Origin: an uncultured Oscillospiraceae bacterium
GTDB taxonomy: Bacteria; Bacillota; Clostridia; Oscillospirales; Oscillospiraceae
DNA length: 64,000 nucleotides
NCBI GenBank assembly: GCA_934646005.1
Contig: CAKUED010000001.1
Coordinates: 124,001 to 188,000 of the forward strand
Direction of reading: 5' to 3'
A program made the translations under genes and the position numbers. Positions 1 to 7,942 of the stretch are shown piece after piece (positions within the stretch are counted from its first letter, which is position 1; the number at the start of each line of letters is the position of its first letter). The notes beneath the pieces are model-generated. The model did not search any database. It was not told the origin of the DNA and worked only from the letters and a program-made list of their open reading frames with translations.

Positions 1-280
1 GAGCGAGCCTGTCGAGTTCCCGTTCACGCACGGCTACAAGGAAAACTCCCGCGGTCTCGGCGCGACGGAGATGGCATGGTCCATCGCCGCCGGTCGTGAC
101 CACCGCGCCAGCAAGGAAATGGCGTATCATGTGTTCGAGATGATGCACGGCATTATGCTCAGCGCCGAGAACGGCACGCTGTATCAGATGGAGTCCACGT
201 TTGAAACGCCCAAGGCGCTGCCCGCCGGCTACATCAGCGTCGGCGACTGGTCGCGCAAGGAAGAGTCCGCACTGATCTAA
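1..280 (+). CDS. Gfo/Idh/MocA-family oxidoreductase, C-terminal fragment
   Basis: Only the last 92 codons are in the window; the frame is open from base 2 and stops with TAA. The residues resemble the C-terminal end of NAD(P)-dependent sugar or cyclitol dehydrogenases of the Gfo/Idh/MocA family: a conserved Arg-Ala-(S/N)-Lys-Glu-x-Ala-Tyr-His-Val helix, then a Met-His-Gly stretch and a short tail. The N-terminal Rossmann domain and the Glu-Lys-Pro motif lie outside the window. It is 22 bp upstream of the creatininase-like gene on the same strand, so it probably belongs to the same catabolic operon. The substrate cannot be read from this fragment. Confidence 0.7.
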   Translation, partial: SEPVEFPFTHGYKENSRGLGATEMAWSIAAGRDHRASKEMAYHVFEMMHGIMLSAENGTLYQMESTFETPKALPAGYISVGDWSRKEESALI

Positions 281-302
281 CACAATCGGAGGAGAAACGC
301 CT

Positions 303-1106
303 ATGCGTACCGTACAGTTAGAGCGTCTGCGCCCGGGGGAAATTCTGGCGGAGCGCGCCCGCTGCCCGATCGTCTATCTGCCGCTCGGACCGTTGGAGTG
401 GCATGGTCCTGCCATGCCGTTCGGCACTGACCCACTGATGGCACAGGAGCTTGCGCGCCGCGCGGCGCTGCGCACCGGCGGCGTGGTGATGCCGACGCTG
501 TTCCTCGGAACGGAGCGCGAGCGCCCGGCACAGATCCTGAAGGATAAGGGATTTGAGAACGCCGAGTCGATGTATGTGGTCGGCATGGACGTTCCGAAAA
601 ACTCCGTAAAAAGCTATTACGCGCGCGAGGACCTGTTCGCGGTCACCGTGCGGGAGCATCTGCGCCTGCTCGTGCAGCAGGAGTATAAGCTCATCGTGAT
701 CGTGAACGGGCACGGTGCGTGGGGGCAGCGCGAGCAGCTTGACCGCCTGGCGATCGAGTTCTCCAACGAGACGCCGTCCAAGGTCATCGTCGCGTTCCCC
801 AACGTTGCGCGCGCGGGCGAGACGCTCGATTTTGGGCACGCCTGCGAGGTCGAAACGTCGCTCATACGGTATCTGGACGACGAAAACGTCGATCTCTCCC
901 AGTTCCCGCCGCGCGATGTAAAGCTGGCGTATACCGACTGGGGCATTGCCGACGACTGCGTGTTTGAAGGCAAGCCCACGCCGGATAAGTGCGTGCTGTG
1001 CGATCCGCGCGACGCGACGGTGGAAGCGGGCGAGCGCTATTTCGGCGCGGCGCTCGACCATATCTGCGCGCAGGTGGACGCGGCGTATGCCGCGCTGCGG
1101 GCATGA
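303..1106 (+). CDS. Creatininase-family amidohydrolase
   Basis: A 267-residue protein, about the usual size for creatininase/creatinine amidohydrolase-fold enzymes, which are metal-dependent cyclic-amide or related hydrolases. The N-terminal metal signature Gly-Pro-Leu-Glu-Trp-His-Gly-Pro (Glu32, His34) is followed by Asp43 in FGTD; an NGHGAWG loop near residue 137 and a HACEVET motif supply the remaining ligands. The start follows a GGAGGAGAAA ribosome site. The gene is followed by an ATGA overlap with the next oxidoreductase. In carbohydrate clusters this fold often acts on substrates other than creatinine, so I infer a sugar-derived amide or lactone-like substrate rather than creatinine, without proof. 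Confidence 0.8.
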   Translation: MRTVQLERLRPGEILAERARCPIVYLPLGPLEWHGPAMPFGTDPLMAQELARRAALRTGGVVMPTLFLGTERERPAQILKDKGFENAESMYVVGMDVPKNSVKSYYAREDLFAVTVREHLRLLVQQEYKLIVIVNGHGAWGQREQLDRLAIEFSNETPSKVIVAFPNVARAGETLDFGHACEVETSLIRYLDDENVDLSQFPPRDVKLAYTDWGIADDCVFEGKPTPDKCVLCDPRDATVEAGERYFGAALDHICAQVDAAYAALRA

Positions 1107-2098
1107 GTAAAACCTGCGTCCGCTGGGGCGTGCTTGGAAACGCGATGATCGCGCGGGATTTCATGATCCCGGAGCTGCGCGGGTCGGAACTCTGCCGTGT
1201 GACGGCGGTCGCCTCGCGCGCGCCGCTTCCGGCGGAGGCAGCGCCGGAGTGCCGCCATTACAGCAGCTATGAAGCGCTGCTGGAGGACGCGGAGATCGAC
1301 GCGGTCTATGTGCCCGTTCCCAATGCGCTGCACGCGCAGTGGGCGATCCGCGCCATGCAGCACGGCAAGCACGTCCTGTGCGAAAAGCCCATGGGCTGCA
1401 CGGTCTCCGACGGCGACGCGATGTGCCGCGCGGCGGAGGAAAACGGCGTGCTGCTGATGGAAGCATTTATGTACCGCTGCGGTGAAAAATTCCGCAGAAT
1501 GATGCAGATCGTAAACAGCGGTGTCCTTGGGCGTATTTGCAGTATGCAGGGCACGCACGGGTATCCGCTGACATGGAAAAGCCCCGCACGGGAGGACGCG
1601 GAGCTTGGCGGCGGCTGTTTATACGACGTCGGCTGCTATGTGGTCGATTGTATGAACGCCGTGATGACGGCACAGGGCGAGCGGCTTTTACAGGTGGGCG
1701 GCTCGCTCGGATGCCGCGGCGGTGTGGACTGGAACGCGGCGTGCTGGCTGCGCTATGACGGCGGCACGCTCGGCACGCTCCACAGCTGGTTCAACGCCCA
1801 GCAGGAGCAGCGCATGGTGCTCGCCGGCGAGCGCGGGACGCTCTGCGTGCCGATGCTCTTTGAGCCCGGCGCGGGTGAGCTGCTGCTGACGATCGGCGAT
1901 CAGACGGAGCGTATTTCCGTTCCCGACAGCGCGTGCTACCGGCTGGAGGCGGAGGCGATGAGCCGCGCGATCCTATACGGAGAGCCGCTTCCCATCGGGC
2001 TTTCCGACACCATGCGTAATCTGGACGCGCTGGAGCGTCTTTATGCCAAGGCGGAGCGCTACGAGCTGACAGGCGTTGGCTGCGTAACCGCTGAATAA
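1103..2098 (+). CDS. Gfo/Idh/MocA-family oxidoreductase
   Basis: A 331-residue NAD(P)-dependent dehydrogenase-like protein. The start is the ATG in an ATGA overlap with the creatininase-like gene, directly before the Rossmann segment WGVLGNAMIARDF. A canonical Glu-Lys-Pro motif (LCEKPMG) lies near residue 94, and a GGGCLYDVGCY segment typical of the family's C-terminal domain follows. The role is probably oxidation or reduction of a sugar or cyclitol hydroxyl; specificity is unknown. Its last six or so codons are part of the left arm of a long palindromic repeat, so the repeat appears to supply the protein's C-terminus and stop codon. Confidence 0.85.
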   Translation: MSKTCVRWGVLGNAMIARDFMIPELRGSELCRVTAVASRAPLPAEAAPECRHYSSYEALLEDAEIDAVYVPVPNALHAQWAIRAMQHGKHVLCEKPMGCTVSDGDAMCRAAEENGVLLMEAFMYRCGEKFRRMMQIVNSGVLGRICSMQGTHGYPLTWKSPAREDAELGGGCLYDVGCYVVDCMNAVMTAQGERLLQVGGSLGCRGGVDWNAACWLRYDGGTLGTLHSWFNAQQEQRMVLAGERGTLCVPMLFEPGAGELLLTIGDQTERISVPDSACYRLEAEAMSRAILYGEPLPIGLSDTMRNLDALERLYAKAERYELTGVGCVTAE

Positions 2099-2247
2099 AT
2101 TGTCTGCGGTTCTCAGCGGATCTTTTGCCCCAACTGTGCAGTTTGAAAAACGCGAAATACATAAAGTATTCCTGCGTTTTCCAAACTTTCATTTGGAACA
2201 AAATCTCTCGCTGATAACTCTTGCCAATTTAATCATCGGTTACGCCC
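2078..2247. repeat. Long imperfect palindrome, copy 1 (MITE-like)
   Basis: The two ends are inverted (GCGTAACCG near the left end, CGGTTACGC at the right) and complementarity continues inward to a central GAAATACATAAAGTATTCC hairpin. The same centre occurs in copies at 12190 and 47696. This copy is the most diverged in its outer arms and overlaps the 3' end of the upstream oxidoreductase gene. Confidence 0.75.
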
Positions 2248-2281
2248 TGAACGAACAAACCGAAAAACCGTGACCCAGCAT

Positions 2282-2317
2282 AGCGGGGGGCAGGGTCGTG
2301 CCTGCCGCCCGCTTTTC
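2282..2317 (+). terminator. Rho-independent terminator
   Basis: An AGCGGG-GGCAGG stem, GTCGTG loop and CCTGCCGCCCGCT return arm are followed by TTTT. It separates the oxidoreductase/creatininase genes from the amidohydrolase genes downstream. The remaining bases up to the next start hold no gene I can support; a promoter there is not clear. Confidence 0.65.
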
Positions 2318-2413
2318 GTATTTACCCCGGATACAAACCTCAGCTACACGACCATACTGACCCGGCGTCCGGCGCGCGGCGGCGGACGGTCTCCCGGAAA
2401 AACGGAGGAAGCT

Positions 2414-3145
2414 ATGATTTTCAAGGACATCAATTGCGGCTTTTATGTGCAGCGGCGTCCGCTGCAATATGCGTGCCTGCATGACGAGGTCGCGGCGCTG
2501 GCGGACCGCAATCAGATCGTCGCCCGCGCCATCTACAACTACGACAAGGGTGCGGACGCGAACGAGCGCACGCGCCGCTACGCGGCGCAGTCCGGCGGAA
2601 CGGAGTATCCCGTCTACCGCCTGATGCCGCCGTGCTACGCCGAGGAGACGTTCACCCGCGAGGAAATGCTCCGTGCCATCCGCGACGAGCACGCGCTGTT
2701 CCGCATCCATCCGAAAACCTACGCCGCGCCGCTGCATGTGTGGATGTACGACTGGATGCTGGACGTGCTGACGGAAAGCCGCACGCCGCTGCTGGTGTCG
2801 CTTCAGGAGCTTGACCTGCGCGATGCGGCGGCGGTCAAGGAGGCGTATCCGCAGCTCCGGCTCATCATCACGAACACGGACCAGTGGCTCAACCGCCAAT
2901 ATGTCCGCTTTGCGCAGTATTATCCCGAGGTGTATTTTGACACCTGCAATACCATCGAGTATTACGGCATTGAGAACATGACAAAGATCCTTGGCGCGGA
3001 AAAGTTCCTGTTCGGCAGCTATATGCCGGAAAAAGAGCCGTATGACAAGCTGTTCCAGCTTCTGTACTGCGAGCTGTCGCAGGAGGAAAAGGAGCTCATC
3101 GCGCACGGAAACTTTGAACGACTGGTGGAGGAGCGCGGCGTATGA
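2414..3145 (+). CDS. Amidohydrolase-fold protein lacking metal ligands (probable pseudoenzyme)
   Basis: 243 residues; the ATG chosen has GGAGG five bases upstream, and the longer open frame before it lacks family similarity. It aligns in order with the next gene: each landmark of the amidohydrolase-2 (TIM-barrel) fold is recognisable but its ligand is changed. The N-terminal DAHAHLG position reads NCGFYVQ, the HTWQ position reads SLQE, the LCHMGG position reads ITNTDQ, and the FGTD position reads FGSY. It therefore probably cannot bind the usual metals. The tight ATGA overlap with the intact paralogue suggests a regulatory or structural partner. Alternatively it could be an enzyme with a different mechanism. 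Confidence 0.65.
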   Translation: MIFKDINCGFYVQRRPLQYACLHDEVAALADRNQIVARAIYNYDKGADANERTRRYAAQSGGTEYPVYRLMPPCYAEETFTREEMLRAIRDEHALFRIHPKTYAAPLHVWMYDWMLDVLTESRTPLLVSLQELDLRDAAAVKEAYPQLRLIITNTDQWLNRQYVRFAQYYPEVYFDTCNTIEYYGIENMTKILGAEKFLFGSYMPEKEPYDKLFQLLYCELSQEEKELIAHGNFERLVEERGV

Positions 3146-3954
3146 CGATCAAAGAACATGTTATGAACGGCGTGATCCCGGAGGGTCTGCGGATCGTGGA
3201 CGCGCACGCCCATCTGGGCGACGGCGAGCAGGCGGGCGCCTACACCTGCACGCTCCCGGTGGCCGAGAGCCTGCGCCTGAGCCGTAAGATCGGCATCGGC
3301 GCGGTGGTCGCGAGCGGGCTTGGCGCGCTGTACGGCAATGTGCCGGGCGGCAATGAGCGCATGATGGAGTTCACGCGGCTCTATCCCGGCTATGTGTTTG
3401 CCTCCATTTTTTACGACCCGCATTACCACGACGAGTGCATCGCGCAGCTGGAAAAATACAAAAATGACCCGGGCTTTGTCGGCGTGAAAATTCATCCGCG
3501 CGAGACACAGACGTATATCTCCACGCGCGACTATGACCGCCTGTATGAATACTGCATCGAGCGCGACATCCTCGTCGCCTGCCATACCTGGCAGACTGAG
3601 CCCGCGAACCCGCCGGCGGATTTTGAGCCGGTTTTGGAGCGCTACCCGGAGCTGAAGCTCCAGCTCTGCCACATGGGCGGGACGTATCAGGGCGTGCAGG
3701 ATTCGCTGCGGCTGGCAAACCGCTTCCCGAAGGTCTATCTGGACATCAACGGCTCACTCTACACGCAGATATGGCTGGAGGATCTTGTGAAGGAAGCGCC
3801 CATCGAGCGCTTTGTGTTCGGCACGGATCAGACGTTCAACGACCCACGCATCATGGTCGGGCGCGTGCTGTGCAGCGACCTCGACGACGGCGTGAAGCGC
3901 CTGATCTTAAGCGAAAATTTTGAACGCGCCATCGGGCGCAGGCTGATCCCGTAA
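3142..3954 (+). CDS. Amidohydrolase-2 family metal-dependent hydrolase
   Basis: 270 residues with the TIM-barrel hydrolase landmarks intact: DAHAHLG (His22, His24) after the first strand, VKIHP, CHTWQ, LCHMGG and FGTDQ (the catalytic Asp near residue 234). These are expected to bind one or two divalent metals and hydrolyse an amide, lactone or carboxyl-linked bond. The start overlaps the stop of its degenerate paralogue by ATGA, so the two are translationally coupled. Lying in a sugar-catabolism cluster, it may open a lactone or decarboxylate an intermediate; the substrate is unknown. Confidence 0.8.
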   Translation: MTIKEHVMNGVIPEGLRIVDAHAHLGDGEQAGAYTCTLPVAESLRLSRKIGIGAVVASGLGALYGNVPGGNERMMEFTRLYPGYVFASIFYDPHYHDECIAQLEKYKNDPGFVGVKIHPRETQTYISTRDYDRLYEYCIERDILVACHTWQTEPANPPADFEPVLERYPELKLQLCHMGGTYQGVQDSLRLANRFPKVYLDINGSLYTQIWLEDLVKEAPIERFVFGTDQTFNDPRIMVGRVLCSDLDDGVKRLILSENFERAIGRRLIP

Positions 3955-4011
3955 AGTAATAAAGTACCCCCATTTTACTCTGCGCGGCAGAGGGAAACGA
4001 GAGGAAAGACC

Positions 4012-4848
4012 ATGAATCACGAGATCCGAATCGATAAGAGCTTTGGGCGCGTTCTGTTTTTGACCGACGGCAGGACGGAGATCGGCGCGGCGCTGGACTT
4101 TGGGCTGCGCATTGTGCATCTGTCGTGCTGCGGGCTGCCGAATCTGCTGTACCGCCAGCCGGACGACTGCTCGGACGGGCTGACCACGCCGGAGGGCTGG
4201 CGCATTTTCGGTGGGCATCGCTTCTGGTCCGCGCCGGAGAGTGAAAAAAGCTACTACCCTGACCGCGAGCCGGTCGAATACACCGTCACGGAGGACGGCG
4301 CGGAGCTGCGCCAGAAGGTCGACCCGTGGATGCAGGAGGAAAAGACCATCCGCATCGCCTTCCACCCGGACGGCGCGGTGAGCGTGCAGCACATCCTTAA
4401 AAACTGCGCAGACGCGCCGGTGCGCGTGGCGGCGTGGGGCGTTTCCACCACCGCCGCGGGCGGCACGGTGACGATCCCGTTCGTCCGGCAGGAGAACGGC
4501 AACAATCCGAAGCGCATCATCGCGTTCTGGGGCGAGACGAATCTTGCCGACAGGCGGCTGCACTTTACCCCCGACGCGTTGACGGCGGAGCATCTGCCGA
4601 CGGACGAGTATATGAAGCTCGGCTTTTACTGCACGGACGCGCGCATTGTGCGCAACAATCTCGGGCAGCGCTTTGAAATTTCCATCCCGGTGCACCCGAT
4701 CGAGCGCTGTGCGGACTTTGGCAGCAACATCGAACTGTTCATGGATCGCAACATTCTGGAGATGGAAACGCTGGGCGAGCTGGTCGAGCTTGCGCCCGGA
4801 GACGAAACAATTCACGAAGAAATCTGGCGCGTGGAAAAATCAGACTAG
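4012..4848 (+). CDS. Galactose-mutarotase-like protein (DUF4380-like)
   Basis: 278 residues, mostly beta-strand by appearance, with a GGHRFWSAPE segment near residue 66. That segment is characteristic of DUF4380-type proteins, which share the aldose-1-epimerase/galactose-mutarotase superfold. A GAGAGGAAA ribosome site precedes the ATG. Such proteins bind sugars, and some convert anomers. Its place between a hydrolase pair and a sugar kinase fits a role in preparing the substrate anomer, but no catalytic residues can be assigned with confidence. No signal peptide is seen, so it is probably cytoplasmic. Confidence 0.6.
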   Translation: MNHEIRIDKSFGRVLFLTDGRTEIGAALDFGLRIVHLSCCGLPNLLYRQPDDCSDGLTTPEGWRIFGGHRFWSAPESEKSYYPDREPVEYTVTEDGAELRQKVDPWMQEEKTIRIAFHPDGAVSVQHILKNCADAPVRVAAWGVSTTAAGGTVTIPFVRQENGNNPKRIIAFWGETNLADRRLHFTPDALTAEHLPTDEYMKLGFYCTDARIVRNNLGQRFEISIPVHPIERCADFGSNIELFMDRNILEMETLGELVELAPGDETIHEEIWRVEKSD

Positions 4849-4920
4849 ACATCTGCGGCGCACCGTGATACAGTTGTAGGGAAAACAAAGCAACACAACA
4901 CAAACGGGAGGAATACCAAC

Positions 4921-5928
4921 ATGAGAAAAGGCATTTGCTGCGCGGGCAACATGATCGTGGATATTACATATCCGATCGAGACCTGGCCCAAGCAGAATGA
5001 GCTGACCCACATCACCGAGGGCATCCAGAACTCCACCGGCGGCTCGGTGTGCAACACGATCTCCGATCTTGCACGCCTTGACCCGTCGATGCACCTGGTC
5101 GCGTCCGGCTTTGCGGGGCACGACGCCGAGGGCAACTTTATGCTCAAGGAGCTCGGCAAATATCCCAACATCGACCTGTCGATGGTCCAGCGCAACGGGC
5201 GCACGTCGTTCACCGCCGTCATGAGCAACAACCAGACGAAGGAGCGCACGTTCTTCCAGCACGCGGGCGCGAACGCCTACTACGGCGAAGATAATATCGA
5301 CTGGGACAAGCTCGACGTGAATATTTTCCACATCGGCTACATCCTGCTGCTGCCTGCCCTCGATCAGGAGGACAGCGAATATGGCACGAAGATGGCGCGT
5401 CTGCTGCACCGCGCACAGAAGGCGGGCATGAAAACGTCCATCGACGTCGTGTCCGAGTCCGGCGACCGCTTCAAGCGCCTCGTCAGCCCCGCGCTGCGCT
5501 ACACCGACTACTGCGTCATCAACGAGCTGGAAGCCCAGCAGACCACAGGCGTGATGCTGCGCGATGAGAGCGGCGTGCTGCACGTGGAAAACATGAAGCA
5601 GGCGCTCACCAAAATGCGTGAGCTGGGCGTTTCCACCTGGGCGGTCATCCACTGCCCGGAGATCGGCTGCGGCATGGATCAGGACGGCAACTATTATGAG
5701 GCGAAGAGCCTGAAGCTGCCCAAGGGCTACATCAAGGGCACGGTCGGCGCGGGCGACGCGTTCTGCGCAGGCGTTCTGTACGCGGCGGAGACCGGCAAGA
5801 GCCTGCCCGAGGCGCTGCGCATCGGCGCGTGCGCTGCGGCGGCATCTTTGAGCGAGGTCAGCGCGTCCGACGGCGTGAAGACGGCGGAAGAAGTCATGAA
5901 ACTGTACGATCTTTATAAAGCAGACTAA
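4921..5928 (+). CDS. PfkB-family carbohydrate kinase
   Basis: 335 residues, the normal size for ribokinase-like kinases. The N-terminal substrate region has the GGSVCNT motif (Gly-Gly-x-x-x-Asn), and the C-terminal signature GTVGAGDAFCAG contains the catalytic base Asp near residue 278 and the anion hole. It phosphorylates a sugar or sugar derivative with ATP. A GGGAGGAA ribosome site precedes the start. It is 18 bp upstream of the mannitol-1-phosphate-dehydrogenase-like gene, which suggests that the kinase makes a phosphorylated polyol or ketose that the dehydrogenase then interconverts. This coupling is inference. Confidence 0.9.
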   Translation: MRKGICCAGNMIVDITYPIETWPKQNELTHITEGIQNSTGGSVCNTISDLARLDPSMHLVASGFAGHDAEGNFMLKELGKYPNIDLSMVQRNGRTSFTAVMSNNQTKERTFFQHAGANAYYGEDNIDWDKLDVNIFHIGYILLLPALDQEDSEYGTKMARLLHRAQKAGMKTSIDVVSESGDRFKRLVSPALRYTDYCVINELEAQQTTGVMLRDESGVLHVENMKQALTKMRELGVSTWAVIHCPEIGCGMDQDGNYYEAKSLKLPKGYIKGTVGAGDAFCAGVLYAAETGKSLPEALRIGACAAAASLSEVSASDGVKTAEEVMKLYDLYKAD

Positions 5929-5946
5929 GGCGGAGGATTGAGAATC

Positions 5947-7164
5947 ATGAAACAGGCAGTCATGTATGGCGGCGGCAACATCGGCCGCGGGTTTATCGGT
6001 GCGCTTCTGAGCCAGTCCGGCTACGAGGTCACGTTTATCGACGTGGCAGAGCCGGTGGTGAACGCGCTGCGTGAAAAGCACGAGTATCCCGTGCGCTATG
6101 TCTCCAGCGCCGGACATGAGGACGTCATCATCCGCAATGTCACCGCCGTGAACGGCAACGACGCCGAGGCTGCGTCCGAGGCAATCGCCAACTGTGACAT
6201 TATGGCGACGGCAGTCGGCGCGCGTATCCTCAAGTTTATCATCGGCAACATCGTGGCGGGTCTGCGCAAGCGCTGGGCACGCACCGACAAGCCCCTGAAC
6301 ATCATCATCTGCGAAAACCTCATGGACGCGAACCTGATCGTCGAAAAGATGCTCAAGGAGCAGCTCACCGAGGAAGAATGCAAAATTTTTGACGAGCGCG
6401 TGGGTCTGGTCGAGGCGTCGATCGGGCGGATGGTGCCCGTGCAGACCGACGAGATGAAGGACGGCGACCCGATGCGCGTATGCGTGGAGCGCTATGGCTT
6501 CCTGCCCACCGACAAGGCGGCGTTCAAGGGCGAAATTCCCGACATCAAGAACATGGTGCCGTTTGCGCCGTTCGATTTCTACATCAAGCGCAAGCTCTAC
6601 ATCCACAACATGGGTCACGCCACCTGCGCGTATCTGGGCGACCTTCTGGGGCTGGAGTACATCTATCAGTCCATCGATGTGCCCGAGGTGCGCATCGTGG
6701 TGCAGAACGCGATGATCGAGAGCGCCATGGCGCTGCATAAGAAGTATGACGTCGCGCTCGACGGCATTCTCATGCACATCACCGACCTGCTGCACCGCTT
6801 CACCAACGCCGCGCTGAAGGATACCTGCAAGCGCGTCGGCGGCGACCCGGGACGCAAGCTCTCCCCGGCGGACCGTCTGATCGGCTCGGCGTCTCTGGCG
6901 CTGGAGCAGGGCGTCACGCCCGCGTACATCGCGCTCGGCGCGGCGGCGGGCTTAAAGCGCTACATCGACGAAGCCGAAGGCATGGAGCACGGCATGGACG
7001 CGGCGAAGAAGGTCCTCGCCGAGGTGTCTGAGCTGAAGGCGGATAGCAAGCTCGCTGGCATGATCCTCGCCATGTACGAGCAGATCCTCGCCGGCAAGAG
7101 CCTCAAGGAGCTGCTGGCGGCAGCCGATGAGGTGAAGGCTTCCAGCATTCACGACATCATCTGA
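5947..7164 (+). CDS. mtlD: Mannitol-1-phosphate 5-dehydrogenase-like protein
   Basis: 405 residues from the ATG that lies ten bases after a GGAGG site; an in-frame TTG nine bases earlier overlaps the spacer and is less likely. The NAD-binding loop GGGNIGRGFIG at the N-terminus is the hallmark of the long-chain mannitol dehydrogenase family, and the phosphorylated-substrate branch begins just this way. The reaction is expected to be reversible oxidation of mannitol-1-phosphate (or a related hexitol phosphate) to the keto-sugar phosphate. No PTS permease is nearby; the kinase upstream may supply the phosphate. It closes the cluster before a strong terminator. Confidence 0.8.
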   Translation: MKQAVMYGGGNIGRGFIGALLSQSGYEVTFIDVAEPVVNALREKHEYPVRYVSSAGHEDVIIRNVTAVNGNDAEAASEAIANCDIMATAVGARILKFIIGNIVAGLRKRWARTDKPLNIIICENLMDANLIVEKMLKEQLTEEECKIFDERVGLVEASIGRMVPVQTDEMKDGDPMRVCVERYGFLPTDKAAFKGEIPDIKNMVPFAPFDFYIKRKLYIHNMGHATCAYLGDLLGLEYIYQSIDVPEVRIVVQNAMIESAMALHKKYDVALDGILMHITDLLHRFTNAALKDTCKRVGGDPGRKLSPADRLIGSASLALEQGVTPAYIALGAAAGLKRYIDEAEGMEHGMDAAKKVLAEVSELKADSKLAGMILAMYEQILAGKSLKELLAAADEVKASSIHDII

Positions 7165-7178
7165 TCGCAAGCGAACCA

Positions 7179-7217
7179 CCGGGCGGCTGCAATTTGCAGC
7201 CGCCCGGTTTCTTTTTT
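7179..7217 (+). terminator. Rho-independent terminator
   Basis: A perfect 12-bp stem (CCGGGCGGCTGC / GCAGCCGCCCGG) with an AATTT loop, then TTTCTTTTTT. It ends the catabolic cluster. Confidence 0.95.
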
Positions 7218-7267
7218 CGCGGGAATCTGCTAAAATGGGAACAACGAATGCACGGAGGGACTGCACG

Positions 7268-7942
7268 ATGTTTCACATTCTGGTCGTGGATGACGACAAA
7301 AACACCCGGCGGCTGATGCGGGCGGTGCTGGAGGCGGACGGCTGCACCGTCACCACGGCGGAGGACGGCATAGCGGCGCTCGCGGCGATGGACCGGGAGC
7401 ACGTCGATCTGGTCGTGCTGGACGTGATGATGCCGAATATGGACGGCTACGCCTTTTGCAGCGCCCTGCGCGCGGCGCAAAGCGACCTGCCGGTCCTGAT
7501 GGTGTCGGCAAAGCAGCTCCCGGAGGACCGCAAAAAGGGCTTTCTCGCCGGGACGGACGATTTTATGACCAAGCCCGTGGACACGGAGGAGATGCTGCTG
7601 CGCATCCGCGCGCTGCTGCGCCGGGCGCGGATCGTGAGCGAGCGGCGCATCCAGCTCGGCGACGTGACGCTGGACTATGACTCGCTCACCGTCAGCCGCC
7701 CGGGCGAGACGGTCACGCTGCCGCAGAAGGAATTTCTGCTGCTGTATAAGCTGCTGTCGTACCCCGGAAAAATTTTTACCCGCATCCAGCTCATGGACGA
7801 AATTTGGGGCGCGGAATCCGACAGCGGGTGGGAGACTGTGACGGTGCACATCGGGCGGCTGCGGCGGCATTTCGAGGGCTGGGGCGAGTTTGAGATCGTT
7901 TCCGTGCGCGGGCTCGGCTATAAGGCGGTGAAAAACGTATGA
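7268..7942 (+). CDS. OmpR/PhoB-family response regulator
   Basis: 224 residues. Receiver domain: acidic pocket VVDDDKN (Asp8-10), phospho-acceptor Asp52 in VVLDVMMPNMDGY and Lys102 in TKPVD. The C-terminal winged helix ends with the usual VSVRGLGYKA. The ATG is selected because GGAGGGA precedes it by seven bases; upstream in-frame codons are not conserved in type. It overlaps its partner kinase by ATGA. It presumably regulates envelope or transport genes; no target is evident in the window. Confidence 0.95.
   Translation: MFHILVVDDDKNTRRLMRAVLEADGCTVTTAEDGIAALAAMDREHVDLVVLDVMMPNMDGYAFCSALRAAQSDLPVLMVSAKQLPEDRKKGFLAGTDDFMTKPVDTEEMLLRIRALLRRARIVSERRIQLGDVTLDYDSLTVSRPGETVTLPQKEFLLLYKLLSYPGKIFTRIQLMDEIWGAESDSGWETVTVHIGRLRRHFEGWGEFEIVSVRGLGYKAVKNV

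Noticed and set aside
4840..6795. A 651-codon minus-strand open frame
   Set aside because: Antisense to the PfkB kinase and MtlD-like genes, both with intact motifs; histidine/valine-rich composition is typical of antisense translation.
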